A stretch of 28,484 nucleotides of DNA from Saccoglossus kowalevskii (lineage: Eukaryota > Hemichordata > Enteropneusta > Harrimaniidae), in assembly GCF_000003605.2 (NCBI RefSeq), contig NW_003126883.1, positions 1,574,423-1,602,906 of the forward strand, in the 5' to 3' direction. Below are positions 1 to 10,000 of the stretch, piece by piece; position 1 is the stretch's first letter, and every line of letters starts with the position of its first letter. The position numbers were made by a program, and so were the translations under genes. The notes under the pieces were generated by a model. It was not told the origin of the DNA, did no database searches, and saw only the letters and a list, made by a program, of their open reading frames with translations.

Positions 1-35
1 AAAGTCAGACGCCTTATCCATTAGGCCACGGAGTC
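1..35 (-). tRNA. 5' half of a tRNA-Arg-like sequence, cut by the window edge (probable pseudo-tRNA)
   Basis: Read on the minus strand from 35 to 1, the sequence gives a 7-nt acceptor strand (GACTCCG), a D arm GCCT-loop-AGGC, a perfect A-box (TGGCCTAATGG) and the 5' anticodon stem TCTGA followed by CTTT. This matches the 5' half of animal tRNA-Arg of the TCG/CCG type. The two visible anticodon bases are TT, which does not fit an arginine anticodon, and the two tandem neighbours at 36-430 carry only degenerate versions. A tRNA-derived repeat unit is therefore more likely than a working gene. The 3' half lies outside the window. Confidence 0.45.
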
Positions 36-440
36 TGAAGTACATGATTTTTCCTGCGCCACGTAATTTTTTCAACTGTTCCTATATAAATGTTCTTGAA
101 ATAGTTGCATGTTTAGATGTGACATATGTACATATATCAGAACAAACAATTACTGCATCGCCATACGGCCTCGATGTGATTCGGACCACGGCCACAGAGT
201 CTTAAGTACATCACTTAACCTGTGCCACATCATTTTTTTTACCCATTACTATGTTACTTGAATAAGTCGTTGATTTCAACATATCGCCATTTTTGCGAAT
301 TCGCACATGCTAAATTTATTTTTGAAATAGCTAAATGTTCGGCTGTGACATGTGTCTCTATTCAATGTTGTAAGACAAACAATTATTGCATTGCCATACG
401 ACCTCTATGTGATTCGAAGTCGCGTGCCTTATTTATGTTA
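1..440 (-). repeat. Tandem tRNA-Arg-derived repeat, about 2-3 degenerate units
   Basis: Two stretches align to each other. Positions 26-73 match 193-240 (both CCACrGAGTCTkAAGTACAT, then a T-rich run). Positions 144-185 match 374-420 (AAACAATTAyTGCATyGCCATACG, then GTGATTCG). Read on the minus strand, each unit starts with a tRNA-Arg-like 5' half and passes through a CGAATCACAT segment into a shared AT-rich spacer. The copy at 170-200 has lost the D arm and most of the anticodon arm; the copy at 399-430 keeps an ATAAGGC...CGACTTCGAATC core. Unit length is roughly 160-230 bp. Confidence 0.55.
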
Positions 441-2129
441 TAGTCGTGTGTGTGTTTTTTTAAGCGCCACTACTTTTTTTTGGTCCAGATCCTGAAATAC
501 CTGTCTGCTACACTGACTCATCTGATTCAGCACATCATATTCATCTCTTTCTCTTGCAGATTCTTATCTGCTAATGATGTAAAGCCCAATAAATTATTCA
601 TGAATGTCAAGCTCTGTTCGATTTTTTCAGGGCATATGGCCCTGTAAGGCCGTCGCTGATTTAGGTTTCAAATACCCCTGGAAAGTGTTCTATGTTCTTC
701 GTGTAATTAGGTGTTCGTATGCAAGGGATTTTTCCACACAAAAACGAGAAATTCGGCCGAATTTTGTTAGCGGTTGGCTTAATATTACTCCCAACGGATC
801 GTTTGACTGTGAAATATTGGTATTTTTTTTCCTAATTTGTCTATTTATTTAGTTTCATGCCATATTCAAGATAGTGGCCCCATATAGTAAATTCCGCATT
901 TATTTTATTATTACTCGTGCGCCAACTGACTGTGAGCCGTTGATCATGAATTTTATCAGACCGACATAGCTTCGGCATTGTTATTTTTGTAATAAAATCC
1001 ACATCAACATTTTCCTCGCTTCTTTTCTCACGGTCCAAAGGAGTCAGCATTGCCATTTTCTAACCGTCTCGATACTAGTAATCATTACTGAAAGAAGCGA
1101 GTGGTCCTAAATATAAACGTAACACAATGTCGCTCCATCAGCATTTTGTGGAACACAGTCAATTAATATTACACATGTATGCTAATATCATGATTTATAT
1201 TTCAGTCAGTTTGACAGTGGTTGTCATGACATATACTGATAAAGGTTAATGACAAGACCAGATGGCGAGCTGGTCGAAATCAACCAAAAACATCTTATGA
1301 CTCTGCAGTTTTTAAGATACAAGACAGTAGCTGTAATTCTAAACCAATGTTGTTTGCGAGTTTAAAAAATGTAGTATCTTGGTGGAATGTTAGAGCGAGA
1401 TTATTACCCCATCAATATTAGTTAGTGTTGACAATGTATAGAAATGTTTTCTCTAGACAGCTTGACGAGTAATTAATTGATTATGATGTGTAAAACTTTC
1501 ATGTGATTGGTTGTTTGTTGGAAGGCAAGGCCTTGGAGTCTCTTATACTGATTGTAATTGGTTAAGGGGTGACAAGAAATAAAGATGGATTTAATGCTGT
1601 CTCGGGTGAAAACCAGGGACTTGGCAGAGAATCGTCTTGGGAACATGAACGAAGCTTGTGTGTGTCTTTTGTCAGCCTAGCGTGGAAACGACCGAATCCC
1701 GGTTACCTAAGTGAAAGGTTTTTAACCATCAAAAATACCTATCACACTAAATTCACGTTGACTAAGTTTTCCACAAACTGTTTATCTCACTTTGTCCACA
1801 TTCACACTTCCATCCCTTTTCCATAAAAAAATAAGATATTACATTTAAATCGCTAAAATCAGAACAATCACCTAAATAATCACTCGCGTAACAAAAGGAC
1901 ACAGTCACGTTTCAAGTTGCGTTCGCGAACGATACAAAGTGCATAGATTTAAAGTGTCGTTCAAACTTTTGCGGACGGAAATTTAATAAGCGATAAGTTG
2001 TCAATTAAAAAGTAAGAAGTTGGGCAAAATGATTACTGTAGTACAAGTGATGTTAGAGTATTTCTAATTTAGTTTTAACTCGTACAATATTCATTTACTG
2101 ACTGTTTACTAATAGCTAGTGTGTGTCTA
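441..2129. other. Intergenic stretch with no recognisable feature
   Basis: AT-rich sequence with only short open frames and no family resemblance on either strand. No splice-bounded coding block, tRNA or strong repeat was seen. A minus-strand 71-codon frame at 841-1056 starts with a real ATG but looks like nothing I know. Confidence 0.4.
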
Positions 2130-2275
2130 CATAGGGACGGTTAGGAACGGATCAGTTATTATAGCCGGGGCTGGGCCGGCACATTCCTAGGGAGGCTCCT
2201 TATTTCTGAAGTATCAAGAGGGGGGTCAGTCTTTTTCAGACAGCATTTGAGGGGCGAGGTCACCTTATTTATAAA
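2130..2275 (-). repeat. Dispersed repeat copy A
   Basis: A locally GC-rich island in AT-rich surroundings. Its reverse complement contains a GGCCCAGCCCCGGCTATAAT core followed by AACTGATC, which also occurs on the plus strand at about 3470-3510 as AGCCCAGTCCCGGCCATAAA followed by AACTGATC. Both copies lie next to C/G-rich homopolymer-like runs. There is no coding potential; it is probably a fragment of a non-autonomous element. Confidence 0.45.
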
Positions 2276-3068
2276 ATATTGCAAATTATAAGTTACAACA
2301 TGCCATACTTTCTTCACAGAATTGTGCAAGTATAAACTGTTCCAGGCTGGTATTATCTGCATTGCATTTCTATAGCATTTCGAAATTATTACACTAGCAA
2401 ATATCGGTATTTTAATTATAATTTATTGCGATGCACCACAGAAACAATTTATGGCGTATGACAGCAAGTGATATAAAAACTTGTGAAATGTAATATTAAA
2501 AATATTGCAACAATTAATGCCAACACATTAAATATGAAAATAGCACAACGCGCTCTGTTGCTGTAAGTCTAGAATGTGATTTGTAAATATAAACTGTAAA
2601 CATAAATAAACTAGTTATAAATTGCAATAATGTCAATGTAAATGTTGACAAATAGAGTGCATCACAACACCCTGTAAAGTATGGACAGTTATATGTCAAC
2701 TAATTTATATTGATTACAGAACAATAAATTAATGATAAATATAAAAAGTGCTTTATGTAAATGTGTAAATTATACCACAATAAATGAATATTAGTAAGTA
2801 GAAATAAATAGGTTGACAGATTATAAGCTATTAATTGTATGCAGTTTGCAATCACTGTCACATGACTAAAAGTATGGAGATTTACAGGAAACACAATAAA
2901 GTACTAGTATGATATAAACAAATTAGTAATATAGAATATATATAAACTAATATAAAATATAACAATCTTTGGTTTGTCTTATTCTTTATTTATATTCCTA
3001 TATTTCCCAGCTACTTCTCCTTTTTTTCATCTTCGTTCTTTAATCTGTATCTTTCTGTCCTTATTCTA
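2276..3068. other. AT-rich intergenic stretch, nothing recognised
   Basis: Very AT-rich, with many stop codons in all frames. It contains several AATAAA hexamers on both strands, as expected by chance at this composition. No coding block or RNA gene is supported. Confidence 0.4.
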
Positions 3069-3178
3069 AAACATCCTTTTCTTCCTTCTCACTTTGCTCT
3101 CCTTCTTCTTCTTCCTCCTCCTCCTCTTCCTCCTCCTTTTCCCCTCCCGCTCCTCCTCTAACTCCTGCTCCTCCTGTA
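3069..3178. repeat. Polypyrimidine (CTT/CCT-rich) tract
   Basis: About 110 bp that is almost entirely C and T on the plus strand, with TTC and CCT triplet runs. Read on the minus strand it gives a spurious Glu/Lys/Arg-rich frame. It is low-complexity sequence. Confidence 0.85.
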
Positions 3179-3430
3179 TACAGTATTGAAGTTTGAGTTC
3201 CTCATCTTTCTGGCCAGTGAAGAGGAGGAGCACAGTGAAGTGCAATATAGAGTGACAACAATATCTGGGAGACAAGCAGGCACTTGGAGACATGCACTGT
3301 TTCGCTGATTTGTAGAAACATTTATTTTTCACTCAATGACTATAGTATGCAGACAATCTACACCAACTAACTACATGTATAACTAAACTAAATAATTAAC
3401 TATAAAAATGTTTTAAAAAGAACTGAAAAT

Positions 3431-3530
3431 GGGGGGGGGGGGTCACATTACTTTTAGTCTTTAGTCTTTTAGCCCAGTCCCGGCCATAAAAACTGATCGA
3501 TCCCTTAGTTCTTTTGCCGATTTCTTGCAA
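3431..3530 (+). repeat. Dispersed repeat copy B, led by a 12-G run
   Basis: It starts with 12 consecutive G (3431-3442) followed by TCACATTACTTTTAG, then the AGCCCAGTCCCGGCC core and AACTGATC shared with the reverse complement of 2150-2200. It is the second, oppositely oriented copy of the same dispersed family. Confidence 0.45.
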
Positions 3531-3716
3531 CCAACATGATTTTTTATTTGGGATTTCGAAAAAATTAACATGAATCGTTATGGCATTCTTACGCACAACA
3601 CCTCACCATGTTTCAACTTTTAAATTGTCAGTAAAAAAATTCTTTCATAGTGGCACTTCTATGGGATTGACGTACTAGAATGAATTGGTTCAATTATCAG
3701 TGTTCATTGATGACGT

Positions 3717-3734
3717 CACTGCCCCCTAGAGGCG
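3717..3734 (-). promoter_or_regulatory. CTCF-like motif
   Basis: The reverse complement reads CCTCTAGGGGGCAGTG, which fits the bilaterian CTCF core (CCnnyAGRKGGCRS) at nearly every position. It overlaps the end of a TGACGTCA palindrome (3711-3718). This is a motif match only; occupancy cannot be judged from sequence. Confidence 0.4.
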
Positions 3735-3896
3735 AAATAACGCCATGCAAAGTGGACGTTTGTCGTATACTTCACAGCCTGTTTTATACTATTTCGCAGC
3801 ACATACAAGTTGTATTTATCGCCAAAATTCATTCACAGATCTCAGTTTTATGTACAGAGTGAGTGACAAAAGACCTCTGCTCCCCCTCAATGAGTA

Positions 3897-3912
3897 TTGC
3901 GCCCCCTATTGA
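3897..3912 (-). promoter_or_regulatory. CTCF-like motif
   Basis: The reverse complement reads TCAATAGGGGGCGCAA, carrying the AGGGGGCGC core of CTCF sites. It lies 180 bp from the motif at 3717 in the same orientation. Confidence 0.35.
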
Positions 3913-4020
3913 ACACACACCATAATGTTGCCGTTTTATTGTCATTAATTTTGGCCCCTAATTTAGAACTGATGTCTTAAACTTATCAAGAAAACCAATA
4001 ATCGTAAGTGGTTCACTGAG

Positions 4021-4102
4021 AAGGGGGAAGAGTGGGGAAAGGGGAAGGGAGGGAGGGGAGACCAGGAGAGAGAGAGAGATAGGGAGGGACGCAGAGAGAC
4101 AC
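4021..4102. repeat. Polypurine (GA-rich) tract
   Basis: About 80 bp of almost pure A and G on the plus strand, with GGGA and AGAG repeats. It mirrors the polypyrimidine tract near 3.1 kb and is low-complexity sequence. Confidence 0.8.
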
Positions 4103-4682
4103 ATTCATTCGACTGTAAAGTTAAGGAGCAACTGGAAATTAAAAGTTTGCGGCAACTTTTCCTGTTGGATACAGACTATGAATTGTTGAGTCGTTACATG
4201 GCAAACAGATTCATAATTTGTCCCTTCTATAAACCATGGCAATCTACATGCATTCACTAAAGGGAGATGAATTACAGAAAACTTACTTCTGACAAGAGAC
4301 GGTATCCATTGATGCAAAGGAACAGGAAAACTGGGAGTGGCACGACTGCTTTTGCTACTGCTAGAGCATTCATTTCCCTGTCGTGGACATTTTTAGTTCT
4401 TGTCAGACAATCTGTTCCGTTCGCTGGGATTGATAAAAAGTATATACAGAAAAAGGTCATATGTAATCGTAGTCCGTGGTAATTAGTCAATGTATCCAAG
4501 TATCTATTTTTTCAGTGATAGCCCGAGTGATAGATCTTCACTTTCGGTCACGCCATTTCATCTCATCATTCATTGTCACAAGCATTGGTAATCGTTGGCG
4601 ATATTCCTGCTCCCACTTCTGCATTGTATGAGAATGCATCTACGGTTCTTCTGAGCCCAAACCAATCAGTTTGTTCTGTTTG

Positions 4683-4698
4683 CCACTAGAGGGCGCTA
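4683..4698 (+). promoter_or_regulatory. Strong CTCF-like motif
   Basis: CCACTAGAGGGCGCTA is an essentially perfect match to the CTCF consensus. It faces opposite to the motifs at 3717 and 3897 and lies between them and the 3' end of the sulfatase gene, where an insulator would be plausible. Confidence 0.5.
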
Positions 4699-5049
4699 TT
4701 ATATTGTCAATCAGAAGTTGTTTGCACTTTACTCCCCCCTCCATACACACACGGTATTATTAATAAATAAACACAAGAAGATAGTTCAAATCAACTTTAC
4801 TATTGCACATTTATTATTACAAATATAAAACACTTATCAGACTGATTCATTTCATCAATGAATAACAAATTCAAGTGAGCAAAATTTAACCGACAGAAAA
4901 TATGACACATACTTGACGTTAAAAAACTGCAAACAGAGAATAAAAATAAACACTATACATTATCATTAATAAATAATTCCGAGTAGTGTTCAATATGTAC
5001 CAATTAAAATCATAAATTAATCATATCTTTGATGGAAGTCTCAACATTT

Positions 5050-5610
5050 TTACGTCCATGTAAGAACATTTTTCATTACGCATTCTATGTCTACCGATGG
5101 CGATGTTGTTTCTTTTGGAACAACAGGAAATGGTGGGTCAATATTTTCAATGTCGTCTTCATCTGCTTCGGCATTTTATTCTAAGATGGCTGCTATGATG
5201 GTAATTCACACAAATCGTTTTTGTCATCAGCACTCACAAAGTCTGAAAAAGAGTGCTATTATTTACAGCACTAACATCGATCTCAACTTCAACATCATTA
5301 CCTGTTGTCCCTTCACACAGCTATTAGAATGTGACGTCACTTGAATCAATCCAGACAGCTACTGCTTGCTTTGAAATTGGCATTGTTCAGTTTTTGCCTC
5401 AGTTCTTCAGATTTTGCTTGTAGTATGGTCCTGCTGGTGTTCATGTCACACACACACTGGTAAACCATTTGAGTAGACCCTGTTCCACATCCTCCAAAAC
5501 TGCATTTTTCTTTAAAATCATAAAGCAATCTCTAGAGCACTTTGCTAGGTTTTCACATCAAATTTCTTACAAATATCACCATGACTATGACGCAAGATTC
5601 AATAGCTTTT
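5050..5610 (-). pseudogene. Decayed pogo/Tigger-family transposase, DDE core deleted
   Basis: On the minus strand, from the right: an HTH_psq-like remnant (GDICKKFDVKT, near 5550-5580); then a CENPB-type HTH block (LEDVEQGLLKWF, near 5470-5515); after a frameshift, ILQAKSEELRQKL and FKASSSCLD (5346-5440). The next recognisable part is the C-terminal tail typical of Tigger proteins: DFVSADDKNDLCELP, IIAAILE, then NAEADEDDIENIDPP and a stop at 5050-5052. The two ends lie only about 100 bp apart, so the catalytic DDE domain is missing. Several frameshifts and stops confirm it is dead. It is a Tc1/mariner-superfamily relic about 0.9 kb beyond the sulfatase stop codon. Confidence 0.75.
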
Positions 5611-6447
5611 ATCATTTAGACATTACTTAGTTTGCTGACATTTTAAAGACAGTTGTGTATCATTCGTTATAAGCGTGTTTTACGTTGTAACCTAATTTGT
5701 AGTAATGATGTTTGACTGTAAATGCTGGCAAAGAATGCTGAAAGGAAGGGCAGCAAACTGTTGTATGTAACAATATAGAGACAAGCCAAAAAGTAGTGTT
5801 ACAGTAACCCACACTATCGTGGTGTTTCTAATACATATCCATACAATTCAATGCCATACCTTATGTCAATTGAGAGAAAAATATCATCAGGGTGTATGGC
5901 TGAAGAAAAACAATGTTGTTGTCATCAAATTAATGTATTTGGTAGACATAAATATACTACAATTAGCATAGCCACTAATAATGTCATTGTGGAGGTGACA
6001 AAAGTTTACATTGGTCCTTAAAGTCTTAAACAACAAAGTTTGTTATTATTTACAAAATACAGTAATCAGAAATAGTATTGTATATGGATCATACTGAATA
6101 GCAGCAACAAATTGTTTTCATTTTTCAAATTAACAAAACCAGTTTTCATGTTTACGTAACCAGCAAGTACTGTAAATGTATTAATTATTCACTGTTTCAA
6201 ATTCACTATTTTTGTTGATAAGTAAAATTCATGTGAACATGTAAAATAACAATTGAACTTACAGTTCAGTAGTACATGCTGAAAACAAAGGGAATGTAAT
6301 ACTGCCCTCATGTGCCAAAATATTGCATATCCTCATAAATCTCAGGTACAGAGTATAAGTGAATTAACTCAGTAAGTCATTTCATGTTTCCAACGTGAAA
6401 TGAGGGATAAACTGAATTGGAAGGGGGGTTACATTGAATACGAGTGC
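5611..6447. other. Sulfatase 3' flank and probable 3' UTR
   Basis: AT-rich sequence downstream of the sulfatase stop codon. No minus-strand AATAAA or ATTAAA was seen here, so the poly(A) site cannot be placed. No repeat family or coding block is recognised. Confidence 0.35.
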
Positions 6448-7064
6448 TTAGTTACACACACAATATGGTGGGTTACAGCATGGAACCAAGCTGCGATGAA
6501 TAATGTTCAGTTGTGGATCATGTGATGACGTTTTCAATGTACTTTTATGCTCGGCAACTACGGCCATTACACTTTCAATCATTTCCTTGTGTTGCCATGG
6601 CGACAGTGGATGTTTCTCTCCAGGGTCTTTTTCCACATTGTAGATAAGTGGAGGATTGTGGGAAGTAATGCAGTTGCCATAGCAATCATAACAATAGTAA
6701 AACTGTGTCACAGGAAGCCCTCCATCAGGACAAGCATAGTAGCGGATGAATTCTTCGCTAGGGAATGAATGAGAATGGAAATGAATTTTGTATGAATTGT
6801 ACCTCAAAGCCATCAGGCGATCAGAACAGTAGAAGAAGAGCACTTGGTGGGGAGACTGAGCTTTATGGAGAAGCAATGATTTTAAACTCAGACTGTCAAT
6901 AATTCTGTCATGTGGCAGGGTGCCTCCTGCAAAATCAACCGCAGAGGCAAATACATCTATTGTGCTAACCACCTGGCTAGAAACCTGTCCGCCAGCGATG
7001 ACGCCAGGCCACCAGGCGATGGCAGGAACCCGGATACCACCCTCCCAGCTAGTAGCTTTACCTC
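6448..7064 (-). CDS. Sulfatase exon 6 (C-terminal domain and stop)
   Basis: The acceptor GTTACAG precedes GAGGTAAAGC. It encodes [14 protein letters not shown] through the small C-terminal subdomain to the Cys-rich end [10 protein letters not shown] and a stop. The block [10 protein letters not shown] corresponds to DPRERNPLTP in STS. It is the longest exon, 617 nt. Confidence 0.94.
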
Positions 7065-10000
7065 CTGTAACACAACAAAGTAGAACATTAGTGATGACCA
7101 AATACTTGGTCACCATAGAAACTGAACAGAGAAGGCAACTGATTTATGATTTCCTTTTATAGAATAAATGATGAAATACAATTCAAATTTAAATTTTTTT
7201 TTATTTTTGCCGCAGACAATTGGCTCACATCTTTCACCCAATACATGATATCTCACACTGAGCAGAAAACCACCTATTAATTACGAGTCATTTCCTATGC
7301 AGACAGCTAATTAAATAATGTCAGTTTATTTGTGGTTTCCTCAATTTTATTTCACAAATCACTAATATGCAGACTGTCTTGCTAACATGGCTGGACAAAT
7401 TTGTCTCAGATGCAGATACAAATTAGAGGAAACTTAAAATAAGTCTGTCAATATATAACAACGCACACTTGTTTCACACAGTTCAAAAATGTCTGGAAGT
7501 CTTCATTCACCCCAACAGTGTTACAATGTATATGAAACATTATACATATTTTTTTAAATTACTGCAAGCCATTCTGACCATACTGTTGTACTGGCTCAAA
7601 AAAATTTAAAGCTAGCAGTGAGTTTTTTTTTCCCAGTTTCACATTATATTAAAGCGAGGGAGTCGTCACCTGCACATGCGTCAAATGGCCATAGCGTGTC
7701 ATTGTTTACAAACAAGCATCTTCCCATGAGCCTTTGCGTTTTTAGAATGTGTTGTTATCGTCACGTACGCAGGTGACAACCCTCTCGTTTCAATTTGCAA
7801 AATTGAATTGAAACACAAAATCAGAAACAAAAGGAAATATTAACCCATTATTGGCATTAGTTGTGAAAAATTATTATCTAATGAATTGTTCTAATAATAA
7901 TAAAAATTATGATTTGAAAGTCAGAATAATGATGTGATTGGACAAGATGTTAAGTCTACTGCCCTCACCGAACATGTTTGTTATATTAAATGCGTATGTG
8001 GTTATGTAAAAAAAAACATGGTCAAATATCAGCATTAATAAATCACAGTTCAATTTAAATTCCAATTAAACTGATTTTCTTGGTACATGGAATATCAATT
8101 CTGCAAATATTTACACATATATCTCATGATATCTGTTCAAATTAAAATGCTGAACATTTGTTATTTTTTTCATGCAGAAAGAGATGGTTTCATTTATTTC
8201 AATAAAAACACAATACATGTAATATAAATGTTTGATTGATCTAGAATGCAACAAGTTTACTTCCTGTTACACAAACATCTACCAAATGCTCCCCTTTTCA
8301 GGATATATGGAATGATTATATTATGTGTGTGCACCAGTATTAACTCTGAATTACGCACTTCCCAGCTTAGTTGTATTTAACACACTCAATGCAGAATTTG
8401 AAATAGCAATGCATGAGAGGTTTTAAGGCTGTACAGATAATAATACAAAGTATGCATGAAGACAGTACATTGGCAGTATTGACCGACGTGCAGCGGAGGT
8501 CGATGCGACAGCGTACTGTCTGAGTGCATACTTTGAGGTATCTTCGTAATGACCTTATTATTATACATCTTTTCCTTCCAAGGATACATCATGGGAATGC
8601 CAAAATCCAAAAAGTTTAGAACAGAATCAGCGAACTTCTTTGTATGGAGTCCGGTCAAATCCTGGTGAGCAGCCATGTTTGTTTTTATTATTATAGAACG
8701 CTTACGCGCGTAATTATTTCATATTTGGAATTCGCATTTCCATTATGGTAGTATGAAAATACCCCGTAAAATACCGCAAAATTACGTCACGCTGTAACTT
8801 ATGGCGTTACGGTGACAGATGTATAATAATAACTTATCCAATGAGTATAAAACTTAACCAGGAGTCAACACGCTTAATTTGGTGTAACAGTGTAACTATA
8901 TCATGGACCAAAATACATCATATGTTGATGCTTTCAACAAATACAGCAAACAACACGCATCTTCCTACCTTTCAACATTCCTGGGGAACCACCTTCTTCA
9001 CATATCTCAACATGGGGTCCATTGTCAGAGATGAAGAAAGCCAGAGTATTATGCGATAGGCCTGTAGATCGGATGGTATCCAGGATTTCTCCAACAGCCC
9101 AGGACATCTCGTTCATGTCATCACCATATCGACCTATGTGGGAATGTGAGTAAATTACATTGTATAGTGGAGCCTACATGTAGATGGTGGTGATAATGTA
9201 TCCCGCACAGGAACAGTTACAAATGAAATCATGAAAAGAATATGTGTTCTATGCTATGTTTTTGAAGTATCAAAATATGTGTTCCTCGGGAAATTTAACA
9301 AAAGTTTTTAAACCCTGGTTAAAATTACCTGGGTACTGAATATTAAACTGTATACAATAAATATGCACTCATAACATCAAAAGGATGCAGCTCCTTCAAA
9401 TCAGATTAGAAAATAATTTAGAAAAAACAAAAAATTTCACAAAATTGTTGATTTATAAAAAGTTATAAACATGAAATATTATGTTGGAGAAAACATTTCT
9501 AAAAACATTATGTCATAAAACATGACATCAATGTCATTTTGTATCTGATCTTAAATGATTACTTGTTCATATTAAGAGATAACAGCATTAATTAAAACAA
9601 AACGGCCACCAGTTGGCCATTCTGAATTGGATAGTCTATGATGACATGATGTATAATGAGTATATTCAATTTGAACAAAATCAGTCAAAGCATGTCAGAA
9701 CCGCATAATGTCTAATGTATGTACCGAGTTTTAATGAAATCCATTCATAAAAGACCAAGATCTGGTTCTGGAATGCCAGAAATACTTTATTTTTCAGTGA
9801 TTTTTTAGCACAAAAATGGCCACCATTCGGCTATTTTGAATCATATCATCAAACCAATATATCTGTATATCTATGACATGATATATATAAAAATATACAA
9901 AATTTGAACATAATTAGTTGGCAAAGCCGTGCATCAAGGTCCTATTATGTCCAATGTATGTACCAAGTTTGAACATAATCTGTCTGTAGAGAGCTGGAAT

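Noticed and set aside
1-35. Functional tRNA-Arg gene
   Set aside because: The visible anticodon bases are TT, the 3' half is outside the window and neighbouring copies are degenerate; kept only as a tRNA-like partial.
841-1056. 71-codon minus-strand frame starting MAMLTPLDRE
   Set aside because: It could be a first exon of a gene to the left, but I see neither a convincing donor nor a family match, so it is not called.
3066-3332. Minus-strand frame with a Glu/Lys/Arg-rich end
   Set aside because: The charged run is the polypyrimidine tract read in reverse; the rest has no family similarity.
8386-8676. 96-codon minus-strand frame starting MAAHQDLTG
   Set aside because: It starts with a true ATG but ends inside the hairpin repeat, lies in a sulfatase intron and resembles no known family.
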